The position numbers and the translations under genes are program-made. This document shows, piece after piece, positions 16,951-27,232 of a stretch of DNA of 64,000 bases (the first letter of the stretch is position 1; every line of letters begins with the position of its first letter). The DNA is from Gammaproteobacteria bacterium. GTDB lineage: Bacteria; Pseudomonadota; Gammaproteobacteria; Enterobacterales; Alteromonadaceae. A model generated the notes under the pieces. The model was given only the letters and a program-made list of their open reading frames with translations. It had not been told where the DNA came from and made no database searches. Location of the stretch: the NCBI GenBank assembly GCA_018826295.1, contig JAHJZX010000050.1:35199-99198 (forward strand), given 5' to 3'.

Positions 16951-18078
16951 TTATAACTTGCCGGAAAAGGCTCTTTGACTCAACACATTAAACAACCCAA
17001 CTTGTTCATTTAACGCACACTGAAGCACTTTAACTTTTTCTTTTGTAGCAATGACGATTTCGCTGAATTTATCTTGCAGTTCAATCGGCGGTAACATAAT
17101 TGGAATATTCTGCATTTCCTGTGCATTGATATTTGCCATCCCAACGATACTTTTGCACATGTTCTGCAACGTTGCTTTACCGTGAGTAGAGTTTAAATAT
17201 GCTGAGAGGTAATAAGTGTTTCCTGCTGCGTTAGTTCGCACCCTTATTAAGTATCCGGCGAAGGCTGCTGGCTCATCCAGATCATACACAGTGGTTTTAC
17301 CAACTAATTCTTTACTGTTTGTCCTATTAAATAACAGGTCACTTTTTGACACCAAATATTTGGGCTTATCGGTCTCACTAAGGCTGATATATTTTAGACT
17401 GGTCATATCCAGTGCACCTTCGTATGTGATATTGCCCATACGAAGCATCGGATAATCGGCAATTTCCTCAGATGCTTTTGCTGAAGATCCGTAATTTGCC
17501 GTTTCAACAAGCTCACGAATCGTTCCAACAGGAAACCCCTTCGGATTGGTCACCGGATCGCCAAACATCTCCAAAAACACGGCGCGGAGGAAGTCGTCGG
17601 CGAGTTGGATGGCTTGCTGGCGTTTGCGGCGGATGGCGTCGGCTTTGTCCAGTATCGCGGCAATACGTTTTTGCTCGGCTAGTGGTGGTAGTGGGATAAG
17701 CTCATCGTGCACTAAATTTCGATTTAAAGTTGGTACTCCTGCGCCTTCAACAAAACGTTCTAGTTTAAAGGCTTGTAACATGTAATAGACCCACTTTGGA
17801 TCATTACCTTTAAAATCCGTTACGTATAAAGCAGTGTTTAGTGGCCAATAATCATGTTCTGTAAAATGTACTTTGCCTATCGTCCCTGACCTTCCAGTTA
17901 TTACGCCAGGTCCTTTAATTTTCGCTTCGTTATGAGTCCCATTTTTACCATTAGCTGCAAAAATTGGGATTTCTCCCTCTACCCTATCCTGCGTCGGCAG
18001 GTCATACCCTCTCTTTAAATGAGCAACGTCCTTTAGCGGCTTAAAAGGCCAACCTGAATTATTGGCAAAGAAGCTCAC
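16951..18078 (-). CDS. hsdS: type I restriction-modification specificity subunit S
   Basis: 375 aa. Two target-recognition domains (about residues 1-160 and 180-375), each ending in the conserved helix region; [20 protein letters not shown] after the first TRD is the standard conserved spacer. HsdS sets the bipartite target sequence of the HsdM2S methylase and HsdR2M2S nuclease. Starts at GTG overlapping the hsdM stop by 4 nt. Both TRDs appear full length. Confidence 0.95.
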   Translation of the reverse strand: MSFFANNSGWPFKPLKDVAHLKRGYDLPTQDRVEGEIPIFAANGKNGTHNEAKIKGPGVITGRSGTIGKVHFTEHDYWPLNTALYVTDFKGNDPKWVYYMLQAFKLERFVEGAGVPTLNRNLVHDELIPLPPLAEQKRIAAILDKADAIRRKRQQAIQLADDFLRAVFLEMFGDPVTNPKGFPVGTIRELVETANYGSSAKASEEIADYPMLRMGNITYEGALDMTSLKYISLSETDKPKYLVSKSDLLFNRTNSKELVGKTTVYDLDEPAAFAGYLIRVRTNAAGNTYYLSAYLNSTHGKATLQNMCKSIVGMANINAQEMQNIPIMLPPIELQDKFSEIVIATKEKVKVLQCALNEQVGLFNVLSQRAFSGKL

Positions 18079-19691
18079 AGCATGGCCTCCAGTGCTTTTA
18101 AATCCGCCAGAATATCGTTTTCCAGCGCGACCAGCTTATTCAGGATCACTTTAGGGTCGTCATACTGCTGTTCGGCATACACCACTTGCTTGTAGCGGTT
18201 AATGGATAAGTCGTACTTATTACCAGCAATTTCCGCTTTGCTTACCCAAAAGGCTTTTCGGGTGCGATCGTTTTGCTCGGTGTCGGCAATGGCTTTGTCA
18301 CGCGCTTTATACCCGGCTACTAATGCTGGCAGGTCGTTGTCTTTGATTGGCGTGCGCTTATCATCCAGGCTAAAGCCGTCGGCTTGTACATCGTAAAACC
18401 AGACGTGGTCGCTTCCTTGAGAACCGGGGCCACCTTTGGTGAAAATTAAAATGGCGGTAGAAACCCCGGCATAGGGCTTAAATACACCGCTTGGTAAGGA
18501 AATAACCGCTTCTAACTGGTTTTGCTCTACCAGTAACTGACGCAGTTGCTGGTGGGCGTTGGATGAGCCAAACAATACGCCGTCGGGCACAATGGTGGCG
18601 CTTTGGCCGCCAATTTTCAGCATATTTTCAATCAGCGCTACAAACAGCAGCTCGGTTTTTTTGGTTTTAACTTTGCGTAAAATATCCGGGCAAACGTCTT
18701 CTTCGTCCAGGCTGCCTTTAAATGGCGGGTTGGCTAGGATAATGTCAAAACCGGCTTTAGCCTCGCGCGGGAAGCGCTCTTTAAAGCTTTGGCTTAGCGT
18801 GTCCTGATAATGAATATCCGGCTGTTTAATGCCGTGCATTACCAGGTTCATGGCCGCGACGCGCAGCATGGTGGCGTCAAAGTCAAAGCCGTGGAACATA
18901 TCGCTATCGATATGGGCGCGCTGCTCGGGCGTGATTAAATCACCAGAGTACAGTGTATTTACCTGCTGCCTGCCATTGGCATCTAACAAGGGCTTGCCCT
19001 GCTCGTCAAATAACGGCTCTTGCTCTACGCCGTCTTTTGAGGTGTATTTTTCCAGCAGGTATTCGTAGCTGCTGACTAAAAAGCCGCCGGTGCCGGTGGA
19101 TGGGTCACAAATGCGGCTGTTAATGCCCGGGTCGAGCATTTCAACCATGGCGCGGATAATATGCCGCGGCGTACGGAACTGGCCGTTAATACCGGCAGTG
19201 GTTAGCTTGCTTAACAGGTACTCGTATAAATCGCCCTTGGTGTCACTGTTTTCCAGCGGTAAGTCGTTTACCATTTCTACTGCTTTCACCAGCAGCGACT
19301 GCTTTTGGATCATCAGCTGGGCGTCTTTCATAAACTCAGCAAATATTTGTGTACCAGAGCCTGAACCTTCATTGCCGTCTTTTACCGACTGGGCCGAGCT
19401 TTCAGCGAAAAACGGAAACAACTCGTCTTTTACCAGCTTGTAGAGTTTATCGGCCCCTAAATGGCGGAAGTGCTGCCAGCGCAGGTGCTGTTGGTTGTCA
19501 TTAAAACGGCGGTGAAACGCCTTTCCGCTGCGCGAGGCGAGCTTTTCATCTTTTTGCTCGTTCATATCCAGCAGGCGGGCATACATTAAAAAGGTGATCT
19601 GCTCGATAACCGTCAGCGGATTGGTTATACCGCCGGTCCAGAACTCTTCCCACAGTTTATCGATTTTGCTTTTTAACGGGCCTGTAATCAT
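18075..19691 (-). CDS. hsdM: type I restriction-modification N6-adenine methylase subunit M
   Basis: 538 aa. HsdM N-terminal helical domain, then the SAM-binding motif [10 protein letters not shown] (about residue 197) and the catalytic motif ANPPF (about residue 322) of gamma-class N6-adenine methyltransferases. It methylates adenines in the target set by HsdS. 56 nt after hsdR and overlapping hsdS, giving gene order R-M-S. Length and motifs are normal, so it should be active. Confidence 0.96.
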   Translation of the reverse strand: MITGPLKSKIDKLWEEFWTGGITNPLTVIEQITFLMYARLLDMNEQKDEKLASRSGKAFHRRFNDNQQHLRWQHFRHLGADKLYKLVKDELFPFFAESSAQSVKDGNEGSGSGTQIFAEFMKDAQLMIQKQSLLVKAVEMVNDLPLENSDTKGDLYEYLLSKLTTAGINGQFRTPRHIIRAMVEMLDPGINSRICDPSTGTGGFLVSSYEYLLEKYTSKDGVEQEPLFDEQGKPLLDANGRQQVNTLYSGDLITPEQRAHIDSDMFHGFDFDATMLRVAAMNLVMHGIKQPDIHYQDTLSQSFKERFPREAKAGFDIILANPPFKGSLDEEDVCPDILRKVKTKKTELLFVALIENMLKIGGQSATIVPDGVLFGSSNAHQQLRQLLVEQNQLEAVISLPSGVFKPYAGVSTAILIFTKGGPGSQGSDHVWFYDVQADGFSLDDKRTPIKDNDLPALVAGYKARDKAIADTEQNDRTRKAFWVSKAEIAGNKYDLSINRYKQVVYAEQQYDDPKVILNKLVALENDILADLKALEAML

Positions 19692-19747
19692 GTTGTTTCC
19701 TGTAATGCTTTATTCAGTTTTGACTGCTAAGTGTGTATTGCTCAGTG

Positions 19748-22700
19748 TTAGGGGCTAATTGTTTTTTCAATACGCGGCGCTTTGCTGCCCAGCGGCACGT
19801 CGAACTGACGGATAAACTGCTGGATCACATCGGCCTGTTGCTGGCTGAACACCCCGTCCAGCCCCATGTCGTGAATGCTGGTAAAGGGCGCATCGTACAG
19901 CTGTTCTATGGCAATTGCACCGTAGCGAATTAAATGGTTTTTCAGCATGCCAATAAAACGCTGCTGTTTGGCGTTCATGTGGGTGTGGGTTTGCTGCACA
20001 AAGTCGGTAAAGGCGCGCTCTATCGCTTCTTTATCCATACCCACTATGGTGCGCAGTATTTTATCTAAGCTTACTGTCGACTCGGGGAAAAACTCTTTTA
20101 GCGTATTTAAATCGACATTAGGGTTTTGCGTATGCACTAACGCATTTAACCGGGCTAAATCGGCTTCGCTTACCTGCTCACCGGCGCGGATTTTTTGCAG
20201 TACCGCATCGGTATCAAACAGCGGCGCTAAGGTTTTTTCTACTTCCTGCCGGTAAATTTGGTAATCCACCGACACGATATTGGCGGCGCGCTCGGTTACC
20301 TTGTACTCGGCCGTATCTTCTTTTACATCCAGCACCAGCTCTGGTGTCGGCGTAACAATAGCTTTATCACGCAGATGAATAATGCCGCGCAGTGCTTTAC
20401 GGCTTTGCTCTAAAGCGTTAAAGCTAAGGTTTCGCCAGTAGCTGTCTTGCTGAATTTCAGCAATGGCGCTGGCTTTGGCTCGCACTTCGTTTAGGTGCAT
20501 TTGCAGGGTGGTAATTTTACCCAGCAGCGCCTGGCGGGCGATATCAATTTGGCTGGGATCGGTAAATAACAGCGTCTGCAGGTTGGCCATTTCGGTATCA
20601 AAACGGTAGGCCTCGCTTTGGCCCATAATGTTGCGCCACTGCATTAACGGCGCAATGCTTTGCCACAGCATGTCTTTTGTTGCCGGGGAAAATTGGTTCA
20701 GCCGCTTTTCGTCTTTGCAGGTTTCAACGTCTTGCCAGTTGTCGCGCACGGCAATGGTGTTCATATCCAGCGCGGTAATATCGGCCTGAATAAGCTTAAT
20801 AACTTCATCAAAGGTCGCCAGATCTGCCTTTTTCAGCGCGGTTTCAGCCAAAGTTAACCGCGCTTCAAACAGCTTTTGCATCAGCGATTTGCTTTGTTTT
20901 ACGTCTTCCGGCTCTGGGTCGAGGTCGAAGTACTCGAAGTTTTCCCAGTGGTCGAAAATTAAAAAGTGCGTTTTATCTTTGCCCGGGCCATACAAATTAG
21001 GACAAAGCCGGGTGCCGCGACCAATCATCTGCCAAAACTTAACTTTGGATTTTATTGGTTTGGCGAATACCAGGTTAACCACTTCGGGCACATCGATACC
21101 GGTATCGAGCATATCAACCGAAATAGCAATGCGCACTGATTTTTCATCGGTGGCTTTAAACTGATCGATAAGCTCTTCGGCGCGCTCGTACTTAGAGTGA
21201 ATCACCCGGCAAAAGTCCGGATGTAACTGCGGGTACATTTCACTAAATAACGTAGCCAACAGCTCGGCGTGGTTAATGTTGCGGGCGAACACAATCGACT
21301 TGCCCGGCAGCTGACCGTCGACATCACGCAGGCCTTTTTCCATTAAGTTACGCAAGATCACCCGGTTGGTATCTTTGTTTTTCACCGCTTCGTCAATTTG
21401 GGTGGCGTCAAAGTCCAACTCATTCGGGTCGATACCCTGCTCTTCCAGTTGGGCAATTTGCTCATCACTCAGGTTGTCTTTTTTAATGCCGTCGCGCAAA
21501 AACTTAGTGGTAAAGCTGACAATCTTGTACGGCACCAGGTTACGGTCTTCTATTGCCTGCTCCAGCGGGTAATTGGCGGTAGGCAGTTTGTAGTCACAGC
21601 CAAACAGCTCACAGGTAGAGCGCGATACCATTTCAACCGGCGTGGCGGTAAGGCCGACCTCTAAGGCGTCAAAATACTTAAAAATATCGCCGTAAATGTT
21701 GTAGATAGAGCGATGCGATTCATCGGCCACAATCAGGTCAAAATAGCCGACATCGTATTGCTGAAAAATACTCATCATGCCAGGGTAAGTGGCAATAAAT
21801 ACCCGCGCACTGGCGGCAGCGTCTTTTTTACTTTTACCCACCACGTACAAAGGCTCTTTGGTGTGCTCGTTAAAGGCATTGGCGGCTTGCTTACGCAGCT
21901 CTTTACGATCACACAAAAACAGTACACGCTTGGCCCAACCGGCATCGAGCAGACGTTTAGCCAGCGCAATAGACACGCGGGTTTTACCGGTGCCGGTGGC
22001 TTGCACCACCAGGGCTTTGCGGTGTTTATCGCTAAAGCGCTCACACACCCGGCTAATGCTTTCAATCTGATAAATACGCCCTGCCACCTTGGTGTCGATC
22101 GGGGTTTGATTGAGGTTTTTCTTTAAACTGCGCTGCTTAATTAAGTATTGCAGGCTGTCTTTACTGTAATAGCCATATACCTTGCGGCTGCTGTAGCCCT
22201 GGGCATCGTCCAGCAGGCGGATGTCGTAGCCGTTGGTGTAAAAGATAACCGGGCGGCGGCCATAACGCTTTTCCAGCGCATTGGCATATAAAATGGCCTG
22301 CTGGCGGCCCTTTTCTACCAACTCACGCGTGCGCTTGGCTTCAATAACCGCCAGCGGCAGTTCGTCATCATCAAACAGCACGTAATCGGCATAGCCTTTA
22401 CCTGTTGCGGTGGGCTGGCCATCCACTTCAAACTCTTTGCGCACTTGCTCGGTTGAACTGTCATCTAAAGACACATTCCAACCGGCAGCGCGTAAATCCA
22501 TATCAATAATACGGGCACGGGTTTGCGCCTCGTTAAAATTGATACCAGACATAGTGGCAAAGCCCGCTTTGGCTTTGGCGACTGCGCCTTCGTCAATGGC
22601 TTTTTTCAGGCTGGCCGCTTCTTGCTGGGCTTTCAGTTGGGCGGCTTCAGCGGCTTTTAACTCATCCAGCGCTTGCTTTAATCGTGCTTCATGTTCGGCC

Positions 22701-23182
22701 AGTTTGGCTTGCAGCTGCTTGTTCTCGCGGGCGAACTGCGCATCGGTTTGCTCTGCCAGCTTGGTGCAATCAGGCGCGATAAACTCCGGCAGGTTTTTCG
22801 CATCGCCACCGCAGTAGGCTACGTAGAAGTAACCACTAACAAAGTAACACTCCTGTAATATCCACACTGCTTCCTGCTGGCTGACTTTGCCCTCGTGCGC
22901 CGCGCGGTTACCGCTTTTACGAATAGCATGCAGTTTGTCGATAATTTTACTGGGAACAACGGAGGTGAAGCTGTCGGCATTAAGCTTGTCGACAATGCTG
23001 GCGTTGGGGTACACCGGCAGCTGTAATTTGGCGTAAATCACACCGACAATTTTTTCCATCAGGCAGCGCATTTTCACCAGCGCACTTTGCGGATCACTAC
23101 AAGCGTAATCCTGAGCAAAGGCCGCCAGCTGATATAGCTCGGGTAGCGCTTCAAGATGTTTAAAATTTGCGGCTTGCTTCAT
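19748..23182 (-). CDS. hsdR: type I restriction subunit R (motor and nuclease)
   Basis: 1144 aa. N-terminal DUF4145-like helical domain (residues 1-130), a coiled coil to about residue 200, then the PD-(D/E)XK nuclease (DYVLFDDDELPLAVIEAKR, about residues 265-283). SF2 motor motifs follow: ATGTGKTR near residue 396, DESHRS near 484, GLTATP, then motif VI IGRGTRL. The C-terminal domain is of EcoEI type. It translocates DNA and cuts unmethylated phage or plasmid DNA away from the site. First of R-M-S; all key residues visible are intact. Confidence 0.96.
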   Translation of the reverse strand: MKQAANFKHLEALPELYQLAAFAQDYACSDPQSALVKMRCLMEKIVGVIYAKLQLPVYPNASIVDKLNADSFTSVVPSKIIDKLHAIRKSGNRAAHEGKVSQQEAVWILQECYFVSGYFYVAYCGGDAKNLPEFIAPDCTKLAEQTDAQFARENKQLQAKLAEHEARLKQALDELKAAEAAQLKAQQEAASLKKAIDEGAVAKAKAGFATMSGINFNEAQTRARIIDMDLRAAGWNVSLDDSSTEQVRKEFEVDGQPTATGKGYADYVLFDDDELPLAVIEAKRTRELVEKGRQQAILYANALEKRYGRRPVIFYTNGYDIRLLDDAQGYSSRKVYGYYSKDSLQYLIKQRSLKKNLNQTPIDTKVAGRIYQIESISRVCERFSDKHRKALVVQATGTGKTRVSIALAKRLLDAGWAKRVLFLCDRKELRKQAANAFNEHTKEPLYVVGKSKKDAAASARVFIATYPGMMSIFQQYDVGYFDLIVADESHRSIYNIYGDIFKYFDALEVGLTATPVEMVSRSTCELFGCDYKLPTANYPLEQAIEDRNLVPYKIVSFTTKFLRDGIKKDNLSDEQIAQLEEQGIDPNELDFDATQIDEAVKNKDTNRVILRNLMEKGLRDVDGQLPGKSIVFARNINHAELLATLFSEMYPQLHPDFCRVIHSKYERAEELIDQFKATDEKSVRIAISVDMLDTGIDVPEVVNLVFAKPIKSKVKFWQMIGRGTRLCPNLYGPGKDKTHFLIFDHWENFEYFDLDPEPEDVKQSKSLMQKLFEARLTLAETALKKADLATFDEVIKLIQADITALDMNTIAVRDNWQDVETCKDEKRLNQFSPATKDMLWQSIAPLMQWRNIMGQSEAYRFDTEMANLQTLLFTDPSQIDIARQALLGKITTLQMHLNEVRAKASAIAEIQQDSYWRNLSFNALEQSRKALRGIIHLRDKAIVTPTPELVLDVKEDTAEYKVTERAANIVSVDYQIYRQEVEKTLAPLFDTDAVLQKIRAGEQVSEADLARLNALVHTQNPNVDLNTLKEFFPESTVSLDKILRTIVGMDKEAIERAFTDFVQQTHTHMNAKQQRFIGMLKNHLIRYGAIAIEQLYDAPFTSIHDMGLDGVFSQQQADVIQQFIRQFDVPLGSKAPRIEKTISP

Positions 23183-23316
23183 TGCGGTGTATTCCTGAGA
23201 TCCTTACCAATAAAAACTTAGCAGCTGATACTTCAAGGCTAAATTTTTTGAATGCCTTCAATATATTGCTGCAACTTAAATGACGCAACTAAATTAGGTA
23301 CTCAGAGCGATTACTA

Positions 23317-23628
23317 TCACCGTAGCCGGTTAAACGCCGGTTCGTCGAAGTAATCATAATCACCCAGCTTTAACGCCTGCTGACGGCGGGTCTGCTCTCT
23401 GGGCTTACGCTCGGCAATGCTGACGCCGAACACATCCTGGTGTACCTGCTCCATCAGTTGCTGTACTTCCATGCGACTGCAAAGCTCTAATAACTCACCG
23501 GCGTGGATAAAACCCTGAGTGCGCAGGCGCAGATCTGCATTGTCTTTATCCGCCTTGCTGGCCTGGAAGATATCGCTAAATTGCTGCTTCAGGTTGATGA
23601 AAAACAGCTCTCGCTGGACGTGGTTCAT
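23317..23628 (-). CDS. small protein upstream of hsdR
   Basis: 103 aa, helical, charged, no known motif (PFAM-level identity not recognised). ATG with AAGGAGAG 5 nt upstream. It lies 134 nt before hsdR on the same strand and opens the restriction operon opposite the WYL regulator gene. The position suggests an accessory or control protein of the restriction system (inference). Confidence 0.55.
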   Translation of the reverse strand: MNHVQRELFFINLKQQFSDIFQASKADKDNADLRLRTQGFIHAGELLELCSRMEVQQLMEQVHQDVFGVSIAERKPREQTRRQQALKLGDYDYFDEPAFNRLR

Positions 23629-23790
23629 TCTCTCTCCTTATTTAGCTTGAGGTGGCATCCCTGCCGGTTAATCCCTGTACATCCTGTTGATGCATCCTTC
23701 ATCTACTCCCTGTCATCTGTGCTTAGCTTTATGTAACTAACAGTGACATGTCATCCGTGTGCTGTCATATTAGGGCGTTTCGAAATTGAC

Positions 23791-23820
23791 ACCATACTGT
23801 GCAGGTATTCAGTGTATGGT
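23791..23820. promoter_or_regulatory. inverted repeat in the regulator/restriction intergenic region
   Basis: ACCATAC and GTATGGT, 7-bp perfect arms 16 nt apart, lie between the divergent WYL regulator (start 23925) and the restriction operon (start 23628). WYL regulators of the BrxR/CapW type bind inverted repeats in their own promoters, so this is a candidate operator. Confidence 0.4.
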
Positions 23821-23924
23821 TTTCAGGCAGATAGATTAGCTTTTATCCGCATTGGCATTTTGAAACATCGCAAAATGACATAAATTGCCAGACAGGGACG
23901 TATGCACTGTTACACAGATAAATA

Positions 23925-24809
23925 ATGGGTAATAACACTATGGAAGTAACCAATACCGGCTGGCCGATACGCTGGGAGCTATTAATGCGTTACCGGCTAA
24001 TTGAAATTGTTGCGCTGTGGGAAGGCCGCTTAACCACTAACCATTTATGCAATAGCTTTGGTATTGCCCGCCAGCAGGCGTCAAAAGACATCAATGCTTA
24101 TTTACGCGACGTTGCGCCGGGTAACTTAGTGTATGACAGCAAGCTTAAAGGCTACAAGCCATCAGAAACCTTTATACCAAAGGTCACCAGTGGCCTGGCC
24201 GATGAGTACTTGCATGCCCTTGCCAGCAGCAAAGACTTTGCCCATACCTTTAGCCAGCTGGATTTAGGCTTTGCCCACACCGAAATGCTAAGCCCACCCA
24301 TTAGGCAGGTAAACCCGGATATTTTACGTGCCCTGGTGCAAGCGGCACGTGACGGTAAAAAGTTGGATATGGGTTATGTGTCGCTAACCAGCCCGGATGA
24401 AGAAAGCCGCATTGTTGCGCCGCATACCTTGGTATGCACCCACCTGCGCTGGCATGTGCGTGCTTATTGCGAGAAGAACCGGGATTTTCGTGACTTCGTA
24501 TTAAGCCGCTTTCGCGGTATTAACGACATAGAAGGCGATGCCTCTATGCGCCGGGAAGATGATGTGCGCTGGAACACGATAGTGAATATTATCCTGGTGC
24601 CGGACTCACGCTTAACCGATTACCAAAAAGCCATTATTGCCGAAGACTACAACATGGTTGATGGCAAACGGGTAATACCGGTGCGCTCGGCCTTGGTGCC
24701 CTATGCCGTGCAGGTGTTAAACCTGGATTTAGCGAAAATTGAGGCACGCCCGGAGGCGCAGCAAATTATGGTGGCGAATTTAGACGAAGTGCGCAGCCAT
24801 GCGTTTTAA
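23925..24809 (+). CDS. WYL-domain transcriptional regulator, BrxR/CapW-like
   Basis: 294 aa. The N-terminal winged helix (RYRLIEIVALWEGRLTTNH, then FGIARQQASKDI) is followed by a WYL domain with HTLVCTHLRWHVRAYCEKN (about residues 165-183) and a C-terminal helical extension. This architecture matches BrxR/CapW repressors, which control BREX, CBASS and other defence loci and may sense nucleotides through WYL. It is divergent from the 19-kb defence run starting with the 103-aa gene and hsdR. The start may be the ATG five codons later. Confidence 0.85.
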   Translation: MGNNTMEVTNTGWPIRWELLMRYRLIEIVALWEGRLTTNHLCNSFGIARQQASKDINAYLRDVAPGNLVYDSKLKGYKPSETFIPKVTSGLADEYLHALASSKDFAHTFSQLDLGFAHTEMLSPPIRQVNPDILRALVQAARDGKKLDMGYVSLTSPDEESRIVAPHTLVCTHLRWHVRAYCEKNRDFRDFVLSRFRGINDIEGDASMRREDDVRWNTIVNIILVPDSRLTDYQKAIIAEDYNMVDGKRVIPVRSALVPYAVQVLNLDLAKIEARPEAQQIMVANLDEVRSHAF

Positions 24810-24918
24810 TGGGAATATGTAACATTAAGATACAGGTTAATTTTTACCCGGCGCGTTAAGGCTTTTCAAAAATTGGCCGACAACCTAAGCTCAGGCAATG
24901 CAAAAAGGAGCCATCGCC

Positions 24919-25197
24919 ATGAGCCAACACACAACGCCAAACGTGACTGAACAGCAAACCAATGAACTACGTTACCTGCACAAAGTAATGCAGGCTATTC
25001 AGATTTTGGGTGAACAGCCAAGCCTTTGTGTTGTGGCCTACGGCAAAATATGGCGCTATGGCGACTTACTTAAAACCGCCGTACGTTACGCCGAACTTGC
25101 CGAATTACATGGCTATGACACCAGCGCCTTTAAGCACTGGTTTCAAAAAGACATGGCCGTATTTGCGCAATACGGAGTTGCATTGCGGGTAAGCTAA
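24919..25197 (+). CDS. hypothetical protein, 92 aa
   Basis: Small soluble protein starting MSQHTTPNV; AAAGGAG 8 nt upstream selects the ATG at 24919 over one seven codons earlier. Mixed helix/strand with YGKIWRYGDLLKTAVRYAEL. Separated from the WYL gene by about 110 nt and possibly co-transcribed. Not recognised. Confidence 0.5.
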   Translation: MSQHTTPNVTEQQTNELRYLHKVMQAIQILGEQPSLCVVAYGKIWRYGDLLKTAVRYAELAELHGYDTSAFKHWFQKDMAVFAQYGVALRVS

Positions 25198-25246
25198 AAC
25201 TTAAGCTTAATTTTTACTAGCTAACTCGTGGCCGGATTAACTGTGG

Positions 25247-25558
25247 TTAGTCGGCAGATAACTGGATCGGCTTATTATCCAACAGCTGTCTTAGCCCCTC
25301 ATCAATAGGTAATAAGTTTCCTTGCCGCATCAATTCGATTGCATTACCAAGTAATATTCGCGATAGCCTGCTGTTTGGATCAAAACCAGGCTGGCTCACC
25401 ATAAATTGCACTAATCTCTGCTCTAGCAGCAGATATTTTGCTTCACTGTACAAGATCCAGCTATCGCCACTGATATCCGGCGTGAGTAAAAACTGCTGAT
25501 GCTTTAGCATGGCCTCGGTACAAACAATTCCACCCGCATCTAATGTTAACCACTGCAT
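25247..25558 (-). CDS. hypothetical protein, 103 aa
   Basis: Soluble protein with alternating helices, no motif recognised. It opens with MQWLTLDAGGIVC and has a C-terminal MRQGNLLPIDEGLRQLL. The start is ATG 25558 with GGGGTGAG ahead (a GTG lies two codons upstream). It shares a 110-bp divergent promoter region with the MCGYC gene at 25671. Confidence 0.5.
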   Translation of the reverse strand: MQWLTLDAGGIVCTEAMLKHQQFLLTPDISGDSWILYSEAKYLLLEQRLVQFMVSQPGFDPNSRLSRILLGNAIELMRQGNLLPIDEGLRQLLDNKPIQLSAD

Positions 25559-25670
25559 AATCACTCACCCCGTCTTAAATCTCTATACACAGAGTAATGC
25601 CAGATGCGACTTAATGTGTCGCACTTGACGCTTAAGCTGATGCCTCAAAGTAAAGTAGCAGGAAGATACT

Positions 25671-26597
25671 ATGTGTGGTTACTGTGTTGAGCGCAACCAA
25701 TTGGTGTTGCATTGGCAATATGGTCGTTTTGAACCGCAGCCAGAACTTGGCTCAAACGCCAGCCACTTTATTAGCCTGGAGTGTCCCGATACACGCACTT
25801 TGTATACGTGGCAACAACAAGGCCAGGCATTAGAGCCTGAGTTGGTGCTGATCCGCCTGGCGTGCGACGCCAGAATGAAATGCGATGCCACTGCAGTCCC
25901 ACTTCGCAAAGCCATGCTGGCACAAATTAGCCATCAACATCCAACCACTGCAGCCAGCGTCTGGCCCTGGCTTGATAATGCACTTACGCATATCCTGAAC
26001 TATGGCCGCTTACCCTATACCGGTATTGATGTCTTTCCTACAGAGCTGCTCAATGAGTTAGAGCAGGCGTTGGCTTGGCTGACACAGCATATTTATCCCG
26101 TGCAGGCCACAGATACCGATGATGATGGCGAATACGAACAACAGCACGAAGACTCTCTGAAATACAGCCATTTGCTGGCAGAGCAGCTGTACCAGCAGTT
26201 TCAGCCATTATTAATGGCGACACTGTTAATGCAGCAAATACAACCTGACCACGCAGTCATACAGCAAATTGCGCTTAACCATAATGCCAGCTTCACCCAT
26301 TTTGTCGGGCTGGAGCTGGCACTTAGACGCCAGGCGCAGTATCACTGTATACAACACTATGGCAAAGACTGGTTTTGGCAGCACTTACATCAGTTAGAGC
26401 TTCAGCATATCTTCTACCTCGCCGCCCGCTGCCACTTAGATCCCGGCGAGATCACAGCACTACAAATAAAGCTGGAAGATGAATTTGTTGGACAACACTA
26501 CTTTATGCCCCGCCAAGACTGCATCGACGCATTGACCATGCTGAGTTTAGCGGTGGAGTTTGAGTTTGACCCTGATGAAAACAATGTCTATTATTGA
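25671..26597 (+). CDS. uncharacterised MCGYC-family protein 1
   Basis: 308 aa, starting MCGYC after an AGGAAG ribosome site. Paralogous to 31539-32249: both start Met-Cys-Gly-Tyr-Cys and share a C-terminal block, here LRRQAQYHCIQHYGKDW, there LQRRSLCHCIEHYGIEF, followed by HLHQL and then YLA(A/E)R. The N-terminal Cys next to Met could be exposed after methionine removal and act as a nucleophile or metal ligand; that is inference. Mostly helical, possibly with an alpha-solenoid C-terminus. No named domain is recognised. The cluster context (PP2C, FtsZ-like, DUF262) suggests a conflict-system component. Confidence 0.6.
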   Translation: MCGYCVERNQLVLHWQYGRFEPQPELGSNASHFISLECPDTRTLYTWQQQGQALEPELVLIRLACDARMKCDATAVPLRKAMLAQISHQHPTTAASVWPWLDNALTHILNYGRLPYTGIDVFPTELLNELEQALAWLTQHIYPVQATDTDDDGEYEQQHEDSLKYSHLLAEQLYQQFQPLLMATLLMQQIQPDHAVIQQIALNHNASFTHFVGLELALRRQAQYHCIQHYGKDWFWQHLHQLELQHIFYLAARCHLDPGEITALQIKLEDEFVGQHYFMPRQDCIDALTMLSLAVEFEFDPDENNVYY

Positions 26598-26711
26598 ACA
26601 TCACAAAATAGAAACATGCTAAATACCCTCTAAAACAGAGACTTATAACCCGACGCAGAGTAATCAATTAAGCTATCTAACTTAATGTAGATATTCACTA
26701 ACAGGTGCATT

Positions 26712-27206
26712 ATGAGCAACGAGCTTCCACCCGATATTAAGCGCATTTTAGAGCAAACTGAGGCTGCGCGAAATTTGAAACTTCAGCAAGATAAACTGAA
26801 GTACGGTGTGTCTCAAGACTGGCAAATACCTTATGCCGAAGCAATTGAATTAATAAAAAATGGTGCACAACAACTTCACAGCGTACTGAAAGAAAATAAC
26901 GTTGCTCATCGCTACCTCGAGTCAGTTCAAGACTTACTAAATGACCTTGAGGAGTTCGAAACTGATTTTTTTGAAATCGTTGAATGGATTGAAGATGGTG
27001 AAGAGATAGATAGCGACGAAATTCTCGAGCAAATTGACAATTCTGGTTTTATTGAAGGCATCAACGATGATGCCTATGAACATGTCCTTGAGCTTTTTTA
27101 CGTTGATGTCAATGGCGAAGACGTTGACACAGAGCTTATTAAGCCACCAGTTAAATTATTACATGAAGGTTTTGCCAGATTACTTTCGGCTCGCGGCCTT
27201 GCTTGA
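26712..27206 (+). CDS. acidic protein upstream of caspase-like gene
   Basis: 164 aa, strongly acidic (ETDFFEIVEWIEDGEEI and more), predicted helical, no known motif. 26 nt before the caspase-like reading frame on the same strand, so likely one transcript. Small acidic neighbours of proteases are often inhibitors, adaptors or substrates; which applies here cannot be told. Confidence 0.55.
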   Translation: MSNELPPDIKRILEQTEAARNLKLQQDKLKYGVSQDWQIPYAEAIELIKNGAQQLHSVLKENNVAHRYLESVQDLLNDLEEFETDFFEIVEWIEDGEEIDSDEILEQIDNSGFIEGINDDAYEHVLELFYVDVNGEDVDTELIKPPVKLLHEGFARLLSARGLA

Positions 27207-27232
27207 TCGTTAAGAATAATAGGAATTTTGCG

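Noticed and set aside
23925..24809. BREX or CBASS locus suspected from the BrxR/CapW-like regulator
   Set aside because: No PglZ, BrxC/BrxL, methylase PglX or cyclic-nucleotide synthase found; the neighbour is a plain type I R-M operon.
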